This document shows, piece after piece, positions 55,041 to 64,000 of a stretch of 64,000 bases of DNA (positions are counted from its first letter, which is position 1; every line of letters begins with the position of its first letter). The translations under genes were made by a program, and so were the position numbers. This DNA is from Arthrinium phaeospermum (Eukaryota > Ascomycota > Sordariomycetes > Amphisphaeriales > Apiosporaceae), in contig QYRS01000001.1 of NCBI GenBank assembly GCA_006503535.1, positions 2,108,001-2,172,000 on the forward strand, written 5' to 3'. The notes below the pieces were generated by a model that saw only the letters and a list, made by a program, of their open reading frames with translations, made no database searches and was not told the DNA's origin.

Positions 55041-56011
55041 ATGTATCCTAGAGCTAACTCAGACCGAAATGATGCTTTCAAGGTTCCAGCCATGCTGTAC
55101 GGCACAGCCTGGAAGGGGGAGCATACCACGGAGCTTGTGGGGACTGCATTGACTCGCCGCTTCATTGGAATTGACACTGCGAACTACCCCACGGCCTACG
55201 ATGAAGAGTTGACGGGACAGGGCATTGCAATGGCCCTGAAAGCGGGAGTTCAACGACAAGAGCTATTTGTGGGTAGTGACGATAAACCATGTTTATCCTC
55301 TTCCATCCTGGTGGGATGTCCCATTACTAACACACACGCAAGATCCAAACCAAGTTCACCCCCCTATGGGCGCACGATCAGACCAAGATCCCCTTCAACC
55401 CAGACCAGAGTCTTGAGGGCCAGATCAAGGAGTCAATACAGCAAAGCCTTGTGCATTTGAAGGTAGACTACATCGATGCTTTACTTCTGCATGCCCCATT
55501 TGAGGATGAAACGGATAATATTGTGGCTTGGAAGGTCTTCGAAACTTATGTCCCGCACAAGATCCGATTTCTCGGGGTCTCAAACATGTCACTACATCAG
55601 CTCCAAAGAATCTATTGCAGTGCTTCGGTCAAGCCCGTGGTAGTGCAGAACCGATTCGTAAGGGAGACGGCATATGATATAGAGCTGAGGGCCTTCTGCA
55701 AGGACCACAACATCACCTATCAGGCCTTTTCAATACTGAGACATAACCCTGAGATTCTCAACTCTGGTCCACTGATTTCGGTATCTAAAAGGCTCAATAT
55801 CGAGCGGGAGCTTGCCTTCTATATCTTGATCCTTAGCCTTGGGGGCATCCAGGTACTCAATGGCACTACGAAGTCGGAGCGCATGGTGAAGGACACCCAG
55901 ACAGTCACAGACGTGTTGAATAATCAGCCGTTATTACAAGAGCTGGAGCCAGCGTTTGATGAATGGCGCAGACTACTTTGGGAGCTATCGAGAACCAAGC
56001 CCAGTTCATAG
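55041..56011 (+). CDS. Aldo-keto reductase
   Basis: Exon 1 (55041-55268) ends ...RQELF. The intron (55269-55342) has a GTGGGT donor and an ACTAAC branch before CGCAAG. Exon 2 (55343-56011) begins IQTKFTPLW. The join is in frame and gives 298 residues. AKR features: VPAMLYGTAWK as first strand, GIDTANYPTAYDEE with the catalytic Asp and Tyr, QTKF with the catalytic Lys, and DYIDALLLHAPFED with the catalytic His. The position of the C-terminal NADP-binding loop is occupied by GIQVLNGTTKSERM, close to the usual pattern. Such enzymes reduce aldehydes or ketones with NADPH. The substrate is unknown; some fungal members work in specialised-metabolite pathways, and an AsaB-like gene lies 2 kb to the left. 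Confidence 0.82.
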
Positions 56012-56489
56012 ATAGGTTAGATAGTTGAAAAATAGGATTGATGCAACTCCACTATCATGTGTTTATTGAGCCACCTCGGTAAGACGTTGGTTGCGACAGG
56101 GCCAATTGTACTGGGCATGCCGTAGACGCGCACCCCAAGTCGTTGGAGCAAGATCTTGGCTAATAAATGATTAAAGCACTTGGAAAGTAAGGGTATCGGT
56201 CGGGTTACCTTAGAATTTGATTGCAATCCGTAACAGACGTTCATATCCTGGAGACTGGCAAAAGACAAAATAAGTCTGCGAGGAAAGGAAAAAAAAAAGC
56301 CTGACAAGACTTCGAAGTTGGGACCCCAAAAAGCGAAGGGAGTGAATCACCACATCCGTAAGTCAATTAATGATAGTCAATCAGCTACTTCGCTGTCAAA
56401 ATCAGCCATTATTTGGCTACTTAACCTTACCCAGGCACATCTGAGCTAATTTAGGGGAAGGACTTGACTCACCCACAAAAGGAGAGAGG
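56012..56489. other. Intergenic region
   Basis: Downstream of the aldo-keto reductase. No gene is supported. Confidence 0.35.
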
Positions 56490-56720
56490 GCGAGGAGAAA
56501 GAAAAAAAGAGACAAAAAAGAAAAAGAAAAAGAAAAAAGACTCTCAAGACCAAAACTGCTCCTCACAAGACTCGAACAGCTGGTCTTGGACTTAAGGTGC
56601 GCAACCTTATTTAATGTCGGTGACGGAAAAGGGCAAAAATAGATTTGAAGCAGCCGCTCGGCGTCGAGTGTTTTACCACTCGACCATCTAACAGCATGAC
56701 ATCCAATCTGGGTGACACCG
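56490..56720 (-). other. tRNA-like or SINE-like relic
   Basis: On the minus strand TGGTCGAGTGGT (56686-56675) looks like a pol III A box. GCTTCAAATC (56651-56642) and TGTTCGAGTCT (about 56578-56568) look like B boxes. Between them is TAAGG-TTGCGCA-CCTTA (56609-56593), a 5-bp stem with a 7-base loop like an anticodon arm. A perfect 8-bp hairpin lies at 56663-56684. Downstream on that strand is a T-rich tract (56540-56497). No standard cloverleaf can be drawn, because the T-arm stem does not pair. So it may be a decayed tRNA gene or tRNA-derived repeat. Confidence 0.25.
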
Positions 56721-57233
56721 GGTACTGATCCTCTAAGCTAACAGGGCATATATTGGCAAGGTTTGAACTCGGAGACAAAAGGACAAAAAGTATAATGAAG
56801 TGGTTGTGGGAACAGACATCCACAACATCCCAAAAGTTGCGTTCGATTGTGGGTGGAAGGTTTGTACGTCCCTGGTTCACCCAAGCTTACCTACCCCCTT
56901 TTCCTCTCAAGTATGGGCCTCGCTGCCCTTGAAAGACTAGAAGAAGGGGATGCAGAGACAGTAATATACAGTTTAAAAATATCACACATGCACCACAAAG
57001 AGCCGCGAGGGAATTCGATTCCATGTAGGTCATACTATGATGATGAACTAACTGGTCACTTCAGTTGTCGTCAACCTCGTAACATTTGGTATATTAGTCT
57101 AGCGCCTACGCCGGCTACACTTTGTGGGGGGAAACCCTCCGGCTTTATTACGAAACCAAAGGAAGATCATGTCGCCAAATCACATACGTCTCCCTAGACA
57201 CCAACGCTGATGCTTTTGATTATCCTGGGTCCT
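56721..57233. other. Intergenic region
   Basis: No gene supported. Open frames here lack recognised content. Confidence 0.35.
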
Positions 57234-58767
57234 CTACATGATAACTTCGTTCGAGACATCCTGTGAATGTGTTAGCATCAAGCGCATACGCATAGGATGG
57301 GAGAGTGCTTCTTACCCTCTTGAGCTCCTTGAAGGGCAGGCAGACACAGTTCTGCACGCGAACCTCGTCATTGACCTTGGTCTCCTTGCCCAGGATGGTG
57401 ATGCTCTGGACCTTGACGCCGTTCTTGATGATGCTGGTGGTGTGCGACGTGACCGGGGTGGGGGTACCTTCAACACGGGCCCAAGCACCTACGGTGCTGT
57501 TCCAGCCGACAATGCTGTAGAGCACGCAGGCATCGTGCTTGATGTGGCTGTCCTCGAGGACAATGGTCTCCTTGACACGGGCACCGGCGCCAATGACAGC
57601 GCGGGGACCGATAGAGACGTTGGGGCCAAGCTTGGCGGTGGGGTCAACCGTGGCAGTGGGGTGGATGAAAACGGGAGCAATCAGGTTCGGCGAGGGTTTG
57701 GCCAGCTCCTCGCTACCGTTCTGCCCGGCCTTCTGGAGGTAGAGCGCATTGGCAGGGACAGCTGATCCTGCAGTCTTGATCTGGCGCCAGAAGTCCTTGG
57801 TCTCGTAAACGAAGAACTGCTTGCTGTCGGCCAGGTCACTGAGGATATCCTGTTCCAGGCGCAGCACCTCCTTCTTCTCATCGTCATCGTCCGCCATGAA
57901 GCTGGACTCGAGGTTCTCGGAGGAGGGGTACGACACGAGACGGGGTCGGTCGGTGCGGCGCTTGATGGCGGTCTTGATGCTGGGGAAGATGGCATCGACG
58001 CTGAACAGGTAGACACCACAGTTGATCAGGTTGGAGATGTGGCCCTCGGGCTTCTCGACGTAATGGAGGACGCGGCGGGAGTGCGAGTCGCTGACAATGC
58101 AACCGAAGTTGGTGGCAGCGTCGTCGCTGACTCGGGTACCCAGAATGACGGCCTCGGCGTCCTTGTTGTCGAAGAGCTCGGCCATCTCGTTCAGAGGGAA
58201 GGAGCAGCAGACATCGGAGTTGAGGACGAAGATGCGCTCGGGGCGGCCCTTGAGGATGGCATCTCGGAAGTGGTAGAGACCGCCAGCAGTGCCGAGGGCC
58301 TCGTACTCTCGAAGGTACTTGATGGGCAGGTTGGGGAACTCGTGGCTGGCGTCTTTGATGAAGTCGCGGAAGACGGACTCGTCGTAGTAGCCGATCATGA
58401 CAACCTCCTGGATGGAGGGAACTTTGGCGATCGCCGTAAGGCAGTGCCAAATGATGGGGTGGCCCGCGACATCGAAGAGGGGCTATTTATGCTCGAATAT
58501 TTAGATTTTGGACCGCAATCGCATGGTAGGCTAGACAGGCATCGTCAATTCGTAGTACTAACCTTCGGGACGTCGAGGGACAGAGGTCGAAATCGGGTGC
58601 CTCTGGAAGGACCGCCGACCTAAGCGTTGAGTGAAATGCGGTCAGTATCTCTGTTGCCAGGTGGGGCAGAACCAGTAACAATGGGATCGCAGACTCACCA
58701 GGATGACGGCCTTGGTGTCCTTACCGGCACCGCCGGCCTTTTCGCGCATGGGGACTTGGAGACTCAT
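57234..58767 (-). CDS. Mannose-1-phosphate guanylyltransferase, alpha-type (GMPPA-like)
   Basis: Start ATG 58767 (MSLQVPMREKAGGAGKDTKA). The first exons are split around the nucleotide-binding signature: KAVIL, intron, then VGGPSRGTRFRPLS, intron, then PLFDVAGHPIIWHCLTAIA. The core reads KYLREYEALGTAGGLYHFRD and IFVLNSDVCCSFPL. A left-handed beta-helix of hexapeptide repeats follows (PTATVDPTAKLGPNVSIGPR and later units), and the last exon, after an intron with a GCTAACAC branch, ends with DVSNEVIM and TAG at 57236-57234. The length, about 440 residues, and the insertion between the two halves fit the alpha-type subunit rather than the shorter catalytic subunit. It is likely to regulate GDP-mannose supply for glycosylation and cell wall mannan. 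A conserved housekeeping gene. Confidence 0.88.
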
Positions 58768-60351
58768 GCTGTTTGTGGGTTGCTGATTCACTCGAGGGAT
58801 GGGACTGGTGATGCTGTGAACTCGACGTTCCCCTGTTGTCGCCGAAAATGCAATGTTGACCTTCAATACGGGCGCCCCTCGAAATTCACAAGTGTTCACA
58901 CCGTTGTGACTTGATTGGACTGAATTGAATTGGGGGGATCCGTAACAGGGATCGTGCAGCTGCAGGGTTCTGGGAGTTCCTGGTTCGCGCCATCTTTTGG
59001 TGGGATGACCATCGTAAATCGGAAAATCTCTCGGCCCACAGAGAAACCGACCAGCAACCAGCCAGGTTACTCGGTTGCCAGCCACCATTTTTCCAAGGAA
59101 CGTACCTCTCAGGGGGCGGCTAGTGCGGGGTACTCAAGCCACACCCACAGCTCCCAACTGGCTGGACTTCGAGCTTCTTGCAGAGCTCCATCAAGCATGC
59201 CCCTCCACGACCCGGTCGCTACATTGATATGAAGTATCTGCTGCCGTCTTCGATGACTCTGTTGGTTGCAAGGATCATCATACATGGTATTCTCTCAATA
59301 TGAGCTATAAGACCAGAACATTCAACATGTCTCATTCGATACTGTAATTCGAGCAAGAGGACTTCATGACCTGTCGTGGAAGTTTTGTCGTGGCCTTCAG
59401 ATCGACTAGCTTGGAAGGAAGCTTGTCTGTCCCTGGACCCAGGGAGTGCAGCAGTCTGGCTGTCTGGCTTTCGTCACGCCAGAGTCATTAATCCCCGGGC
59501 TCATCCTCCCTAAGCCGGCTGCCGGTACCATCCAGACACGATCGGCTTGGCCACCCCAGAATCGCCGGAGATTTAATTAGTGGAGGCCGCAGAGCGTGCT
59601 CGAGTCTACTCATGACATCGCCGAGACATTGATTGACGGCTTGGCCACTTTACCGATATTGCTTGAGAGGAGCTTTTACCCGTGCCGCCGCGTCGCCATG
59701 CGGTTAAATGTGCATTGACATCGCTTGCCCGTTCAGGACGCGGAAGCTTGGTTCGCCTTGCAACGGGTCAAGATCAACACATCTTTGACTGAAACGGCCG
59801 CCAAGAACACCGATCAGGCGCGCGACCACGGTTTGCTGTGGAAAAGATCACCACGCCTGTACATGATAAACCACCACCAAGTTTGGTTCACCACCGGCCC
59901 CGGCGCCCGGCCTGGGGCTTGGCTACTACATTACAATCAACCAGCCGCCCATGGCATTCCATGGCATTGAAGGCCTTATTATTATCACCGCCCTCCTATG
60001 CCCCTTCTCCTGGATAATACAGTCTACAACAGCCCACGACGTAGAAACGGGCCGCCAGCCGTGATATACATGTGACCCAAGATCTACAGCACCCCGCCAT
60101 CATACGGGCTCCTGGAAGATTACCCGCCAGGGACAAGGTTTAGAAGATCGATTACCCCATAGTCCCAAGAGATATGCACCGGGATTCGGCACGAATGGGT
60201 TGGAGTTTAGAGCATGTGTCGTCCCAGGACCAAAAGAACGGAAGCACATGCCCCTTGCCGATGTGAATACGATGGCGTGGCAACTGAAGATCGGAAAGAT
60301 CCTTTTCGTCCAGGACTCGGAAAGAGCCTCGATTTGGTGCCCCTGGGTGGT
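58768..60351. other. Divergent promoter region of GMPPA-like and GH6 genes
   Basis: About 1.7 kb between divergent start codons. No gene is supported inside. A TATA box for the GH6 gene lies at its right end. Confidence 0.4.
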
Positions 60352-60358
60352 TATATAA
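60352..60358 (+). promoter_or_regulatory. TATA box of the first GH6 gene
   Basis: TATATAA about 100 bases before ATG 60456, well placed for a fungal cellulase gene. Confidence 0.55.
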
Positions 60359-60455
60359 GACAGCCAAGTCTCCCCATGTTTCACCACCCAGGCAGTACAC
60401 CACCGCCATACCCAGGTTCCTGTCTACGTATAGAAATAGCATCCGCCCTCTCAAT

Positions 60456-61883
60456 ATGAAGACAACCACACCTTCGCTCTTGGCTCTGGCCACGGCCGCC
60501 GCTGCGCTGCCATCGCAGGTCCACAAGCGTGCCTGCGATGCCGCCGTCAAACTCGATGCGGGCAGCAACGTCTTCCAGGAGTACAACCTGCACGCCAACT
60601 CCTTCTACCGAGGCGAGGTCGATGCTGCGATTGCGAACCTCAAGGACAGCAGCTTGGCCGATGCGGCCAAGAAGGTCGGCGATGTTGGCTCGTTCCTCTG
60701 GCTGTACGTTGAAACTACAGCACCGACCCCTGGAAAATCTGGAAAACCCCTTGCGTTTGCTGACAATGGAATCCAGCGACACCATCGCGAACATCGAGAA
60801 GCTGACCACGGAGCTCGCCACCGATATCCCGTGCGATAACATCTTCGGTCTCGTCATCTACGATCTTCCCGGTCGTGACTGCGCAGCCAAGGCCTCCAAC
60901 GGAGAACTGGCCGTCGGCGAGCTCGACCGATACAAGACCGAGTACATCGACGGTATGTCTCTAAAACGCGCAAGTCCGGCTCTCGTAGCTAACGCAATGT
61001 GTCAGTCATCGTTGGGATCCTCAAGGAGCACCCCAACCAAGCCTTTGCTCTCATCATCGAGCCCGACTCCCTGCCCAACTTGGTGACCAACATTGATCTC
61101 AAGGCTTGCCAGGACTCCGAGGCCGGGTACGAAGAGGGCGTCGCGTACGCCTTGAAGGAGCTCAACTTGGACAACGTCGTCATGTACATCGACGCCGGCC
61201 ACGGCGGCTGGCTGGGCTGGAACGACAACCTCAAGCCTGGCGCCGAGGGGCTTGCCAAGGTCTACAAGGCCGCTGGCTCCCCGAGCCAGGTCCGTGGTAT
61301 TTCCACCAACATCGCCGGGTGGAACGCTTGGTGAGTTTACTGAAAAGAAAGTTGATCTTGTCACTCAAACGTAGCTAACAAAGCGCCAGGGACGAGACAC
61401 CGGGCGAGTTCTCTGATGCCTCCGACGCCCAGTGGAACAAGGCCCAGAACGAGAAGCTGTACACTGAGATGTTCGGTGCCGAGCTGGAGAGTGCCGGCAT
61501 GCCCAACCATGCCATTGTTGACACTGGCCGGTAAGTCTCACGCAGTCTTTCCCGCTGGTCGCGTACTCTCAAGAGATGCAGAGGCTAATGTGCTCTATCA
61601 CAGCAACGCCGTCACCGGCCTCCGTGAGGAATGGGGCAACTGGTGCAACGTCAACGGCGCCGGCTTCGGCGTCCGCCCTACCGCCGACACCGGGTCCGAG
61701 CTCGTCGACGCCTTCGTCTGGGGCAAGCCCGGCGGCGAGTCCGACGGCACCAGCGACTCCTCGGCCACGCGCTACGACTCCTTCTGCGGCAAGTCCGACG
61801 CCTTCAAGCCTTCTCCCGAGGCTGGTCAGTGGAACCAGGAGTACTTCGAGATGCTCCTCAAGAACGCCGACCCCAAGTTCTAG
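60456..61883 (+). CDS. GH6 cellobiohydrolase-like cellulase, no cellulose-binding module
   Basis: Five exons: 60456-60703, 60777-60952, 61006-61330, 61390-61530 and 61604-61883, joined in frame to 389 residues with good splice signals at each intron. Signal peptide MKTTTPSLLALATAAAALP and a Lys-Arg processing site (HKRAC). GH6 hallmarks: YDLPGRDCAAKASNGE, with the Tyr and Asp that correspond to Tyr169 and catalytic acid Asp175 of Trichoderma Cel6A; IIEPDSLPNLVTN with the Asp221 equivalent; and DAGHGGWLGWNDN with the two substrate Trp. The C-terminal part has WGNWCNVNGAGFGVRP and FVWGKPGGESDG. The N-terminal CBM1 module and linker seen in Cel6A are absent. It should hydrolyse cellulose chains from the non-reducing end outside the cell. 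Activity towards crystalline cellulose may be reduced without the binding module. Confidence 0.92.
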
Positions 61884-62459
61884 ACCAGGCTAGAACGGTG
61901 GTTCGAGACAGCTGTCGTAGCTGTCGTAGTGGAATTTGTTCTCTTCGATCTGTATATAGATATTTGAATGTTGGGTAGGGGACGGAGTGGGCTTTCGCAC
62001 ACAGGTGGTTGGACGAGTTTTGGGGTGTCTTTCGCTATCTTTATGTTGTATATATGCCTATCTGTAGCATAAAACTCTGGCAATATCAGTTTGTCCAGAC
62101 CATATGTGTAAGAAAAACGGGTCTTTTATTACGAATCTCACGTTGAAATGAGACCAGTCGGAGCTCACCGGAACTGACCAGTAAGTCCCCCTGCCAATAT
62201 CATCGTAACGCCCATCGACATAGTCTACTTCTTCAGGCAGCTTACTAGTATATTATGATATATATTCAAGACCATATCAACATTATGTAAGATATTATAG
62301 TGATATGGTGTAAGATCATCTCGATACTTGGTCAAAGTGTGTGAGTGAATTGATATGTACGTGGTCCCTTCCTCTCAGAAGAAGGGATATCCTTAGGAAA
62401 CCAACCTATCTATGATCTAGCATCAAGCCTATATACACCACCCCTCTGCGTTTCCCAGT
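61884..62459. terminator. Shared 3' region of two convergent GH6 genes
   Basis: The two cellulase genes end 576 bases apart, tail to tail. AT-rich stretches near 61950-62060 and 62240-62310 probably hold the two polyadenylation regions. No gene lies between. Confidence 0.4.
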
Positions 62460-63708
62460 CTAGACCGACGGATCCGCATTCTCCACCAACATCTGCACAT
62501 ACTCATCAAACCAAACCCCCGCGCGCGGCGCCCCCTCGTAGCCGCACTCCCCATCGCTCTCGCCCCCGGGCTTGATCCAGACGATGCTGTCGACGTGCGC
62601 GTTGTCGACGGCGGTGCCCGGCCGGATCCCGAACCCGGCGGGCGACACGTTGCACCAGTCGCCCCACTCCTCGCGGGCGCCCGGCAGCGCGACGCGGCCC
62701 TGGTCGATGATGAAGCGCGCGGGCAGGCCCTCGGCCTCGAGGAAGGGCGCCAAAGAGTCGGCGTAGTGCGACTCGTCCCACGAGTTGCTCCACTCGGTGA
62801 AGTTCTCGCGCTCGCTGGCGACGAAGGGGTTGTAGTTGGACACGTTGGTCGAGAAGCCGCGGATCTTGGTGCCGTTGCCGGCGAGGCGGAGGACTTCGCC
62901 GAAGACCTTGGCGGCTGTTTCTATATGTCAGTCGAGCTCTCTCGCGATAATGGGCAAAAGAGTGGGCGCTGCGTTATGGGAGGGGAGCGGTTGATGATTA
63001 CTTACTAGGCTCCAAGTTGTCATCCCAGCCGAGCCAGCCACCGTGGGCGGCGTCGATGTAGAGGTTCACGTTGGAAAACTGCAGGCTGCGGATCGCGGTC
63101 GCGATGCCCTGCTTGTAGACATCCTGCGCCTTGTTGCACAGCTCGATCTCCAAGTTGGTGACGAGGTTGGCGAGGGAGTCGGGCTCCAGCACCACGGCGA
63201 AGGTGAGGTCGGTCGCGGCGCTGAGCTTCTCGGCCCAGGGGGCGAGGTACTCCTTCTCGTAGCGCTCGAGCCCGCCGTCCTCGCTGTCGAGCTCGCCCGC
63301 GCTCTCGCCCGCGCTGCAGTCGCGGTCCGGCAGGTTGTAGAGGACCAGCCCCACGATCTGGGGCGTGCCCGTCTCCTCCTGGACGGCGCGCGCCGACGCG
63401 ATGGCCGCGTCGATGTTGGGCAGGCTCGCGATGTTGGACACCCAGACGAAGGTGCCGATGTCCTGGATGGCGCGCACCTTGTCGGCGTTGGCCGTGTCGC
63501 CCCGGCTCGCGAAGGCGTCGTACGTCTCGTCCAGCTTCGCGGCCCACTCCGGGTTCGCGAACAGCTTCTTGCCCTCGAACGGGTTCACGTCCTGGCGCTT
63601 CGCGTAGTGGGGGCGGGAGGCCGAGGCGGCCGGCTGGCTGAAGCGGAGGGGCTTCGCGGTGACCGATGCCGCGGCTGTCAGTGCCAAGAGTACGTCGGCT
63701 GCGCGCAT
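62460..63708 (-). CDS. GH6 cellulase of a second type (Cel6B-like)
   Basis: Exon 1 (63708-63006) and exon 2 (62914-62460) join across one intron (GTAAGT, CTGAC, CAG) to 385 residues. Signal peptide MRAADVLLALTAAASVTA; a probable Lys-Arg site (AKRQ) near residue 39. GH6 features: VLYNLPDRDCSAGES with the catalytic Asp and the nearby Tyr, VVLEPDSLANLVTNL with the second Asp, DAAHGGWLGWDDN with both Trp, and SIVWIKPGGESDG near the end. No CBM1. Compared with the neighbour it has one intron rather than four, and different sequence outside the hallmarks. It resembles the second fungal GH6 group that contains endoglucanase VI of Humicola, but I cannot tell exo from endo action without loop comparison. 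Secreted. Confidence 0.9.
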
Positions 63709-64000
63709 TTTGGCGGGTGTATGTGCAAGATTGACTTGGAAGAATGGAGAGTATTTCAGATGAAACTACACAGAGTTGAAGTAGACGACAAACGGTTGGT
63801 GAGACGAGCGCGACGGGGAGACCAGCAAGCGATCAAGAGAGTCATCGCATAACCCCATCTTATATCAATCAGCTATGCACACCATCTCCAGCGTCCCTCA
63901 ATCAATCGTGTAATGCAACACGGAATCGACAACAGCGTCGCAACCTCGGGAGGCCAACCGAAAGCCAGACCCGCTGCCCAGTGCTTGTCGCGGCCTTGGA
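63709..64000. other. Promoter side of the second GH6 gene
   Basis: Holds the upstream region of the leftward GH6 gene. A TATA-like GATATAAG on the minus strand lies near 63866-63859, about 155 bases before the ATG. Confidence 0.4.

Overview
The window is nuclear DNA of a filamentous ascomycete, most likely a Sordariomycete. Genes carry short introns (about 40-110 nt) with GT...AG ends and CTAAC/CTGAC branch sites, and there are no operons. The families are typical of that group: AflR-like Zn2Cys6 regulator, Hce2-type secreted protein, SAT4/rhodopsin-like membrane protein, DUF3176 protein, PNP/NB-ARC/TPR NLR-like receptor, and GH6 cellulases. The species cannot be named from the sequence alone.

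Region 0.4-12.2 kb is a gene graveyard. In order it holds a PAF-acetylhydrolase-like gene, an F-box-like gene, an AflR-like C6 regulator, the N-terminal part of an alpha/beta-hydrolase, a short-chain dehydrogenase, an FAD-linked (PCMH/berberine-type) oxidase with an internal deletion, and a DHA-type MFS transporter carrying a scarred tandem duplication. All are recognisable but broken by frameshifts, stops or deletions. The 5.2-12.2 kb part (regulator, tailoring enzymes, efflux pump) looks like the remains of a specialised-metabolite cluster; no core synthase lies in the window. One possible small secreted-protein gene sits inside this zone at 4.0-4.3 kb.

Region 13.8-26.5 kb holds a 925-residue coiled-coil protein, a 6.5-kb stretch without convincing genes but with simple repeats and degenerate direct repeats, a nuclear-type protein with SUMO-interaction-like motifs (one frame break), and an archaemetzincin-type metalloprotease.

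Region 27-43 kb holds a small hypothetical gene, a MITE-like element abutting a GH32 gene, a second small inverted-repeat element, a secreted GMC oxidoreductase, a SAT4-like membrane protein, a DUF3176 membrane protein, a relic that resembles fungal protein-kinase-like genes, and an Hce2-domain secreted protein.

Region 43-56 kb is accessory in character: a hypothetical protein, a secreted class-C beta-lactamase-like hydrolase, a PNP-NB-ARC-TPR receptor, an AsaB/CmcJ-like oxygenase-family protein, a three-frame-open low-complexity repeat ORF and an aldo-keto reductase. Region 57-64 kb returns to conserved metabolism: the mannose-1-phosphate guanylyltransferase alpha-type gene, then two different GH6 cellulase genes arranged tail to tail.
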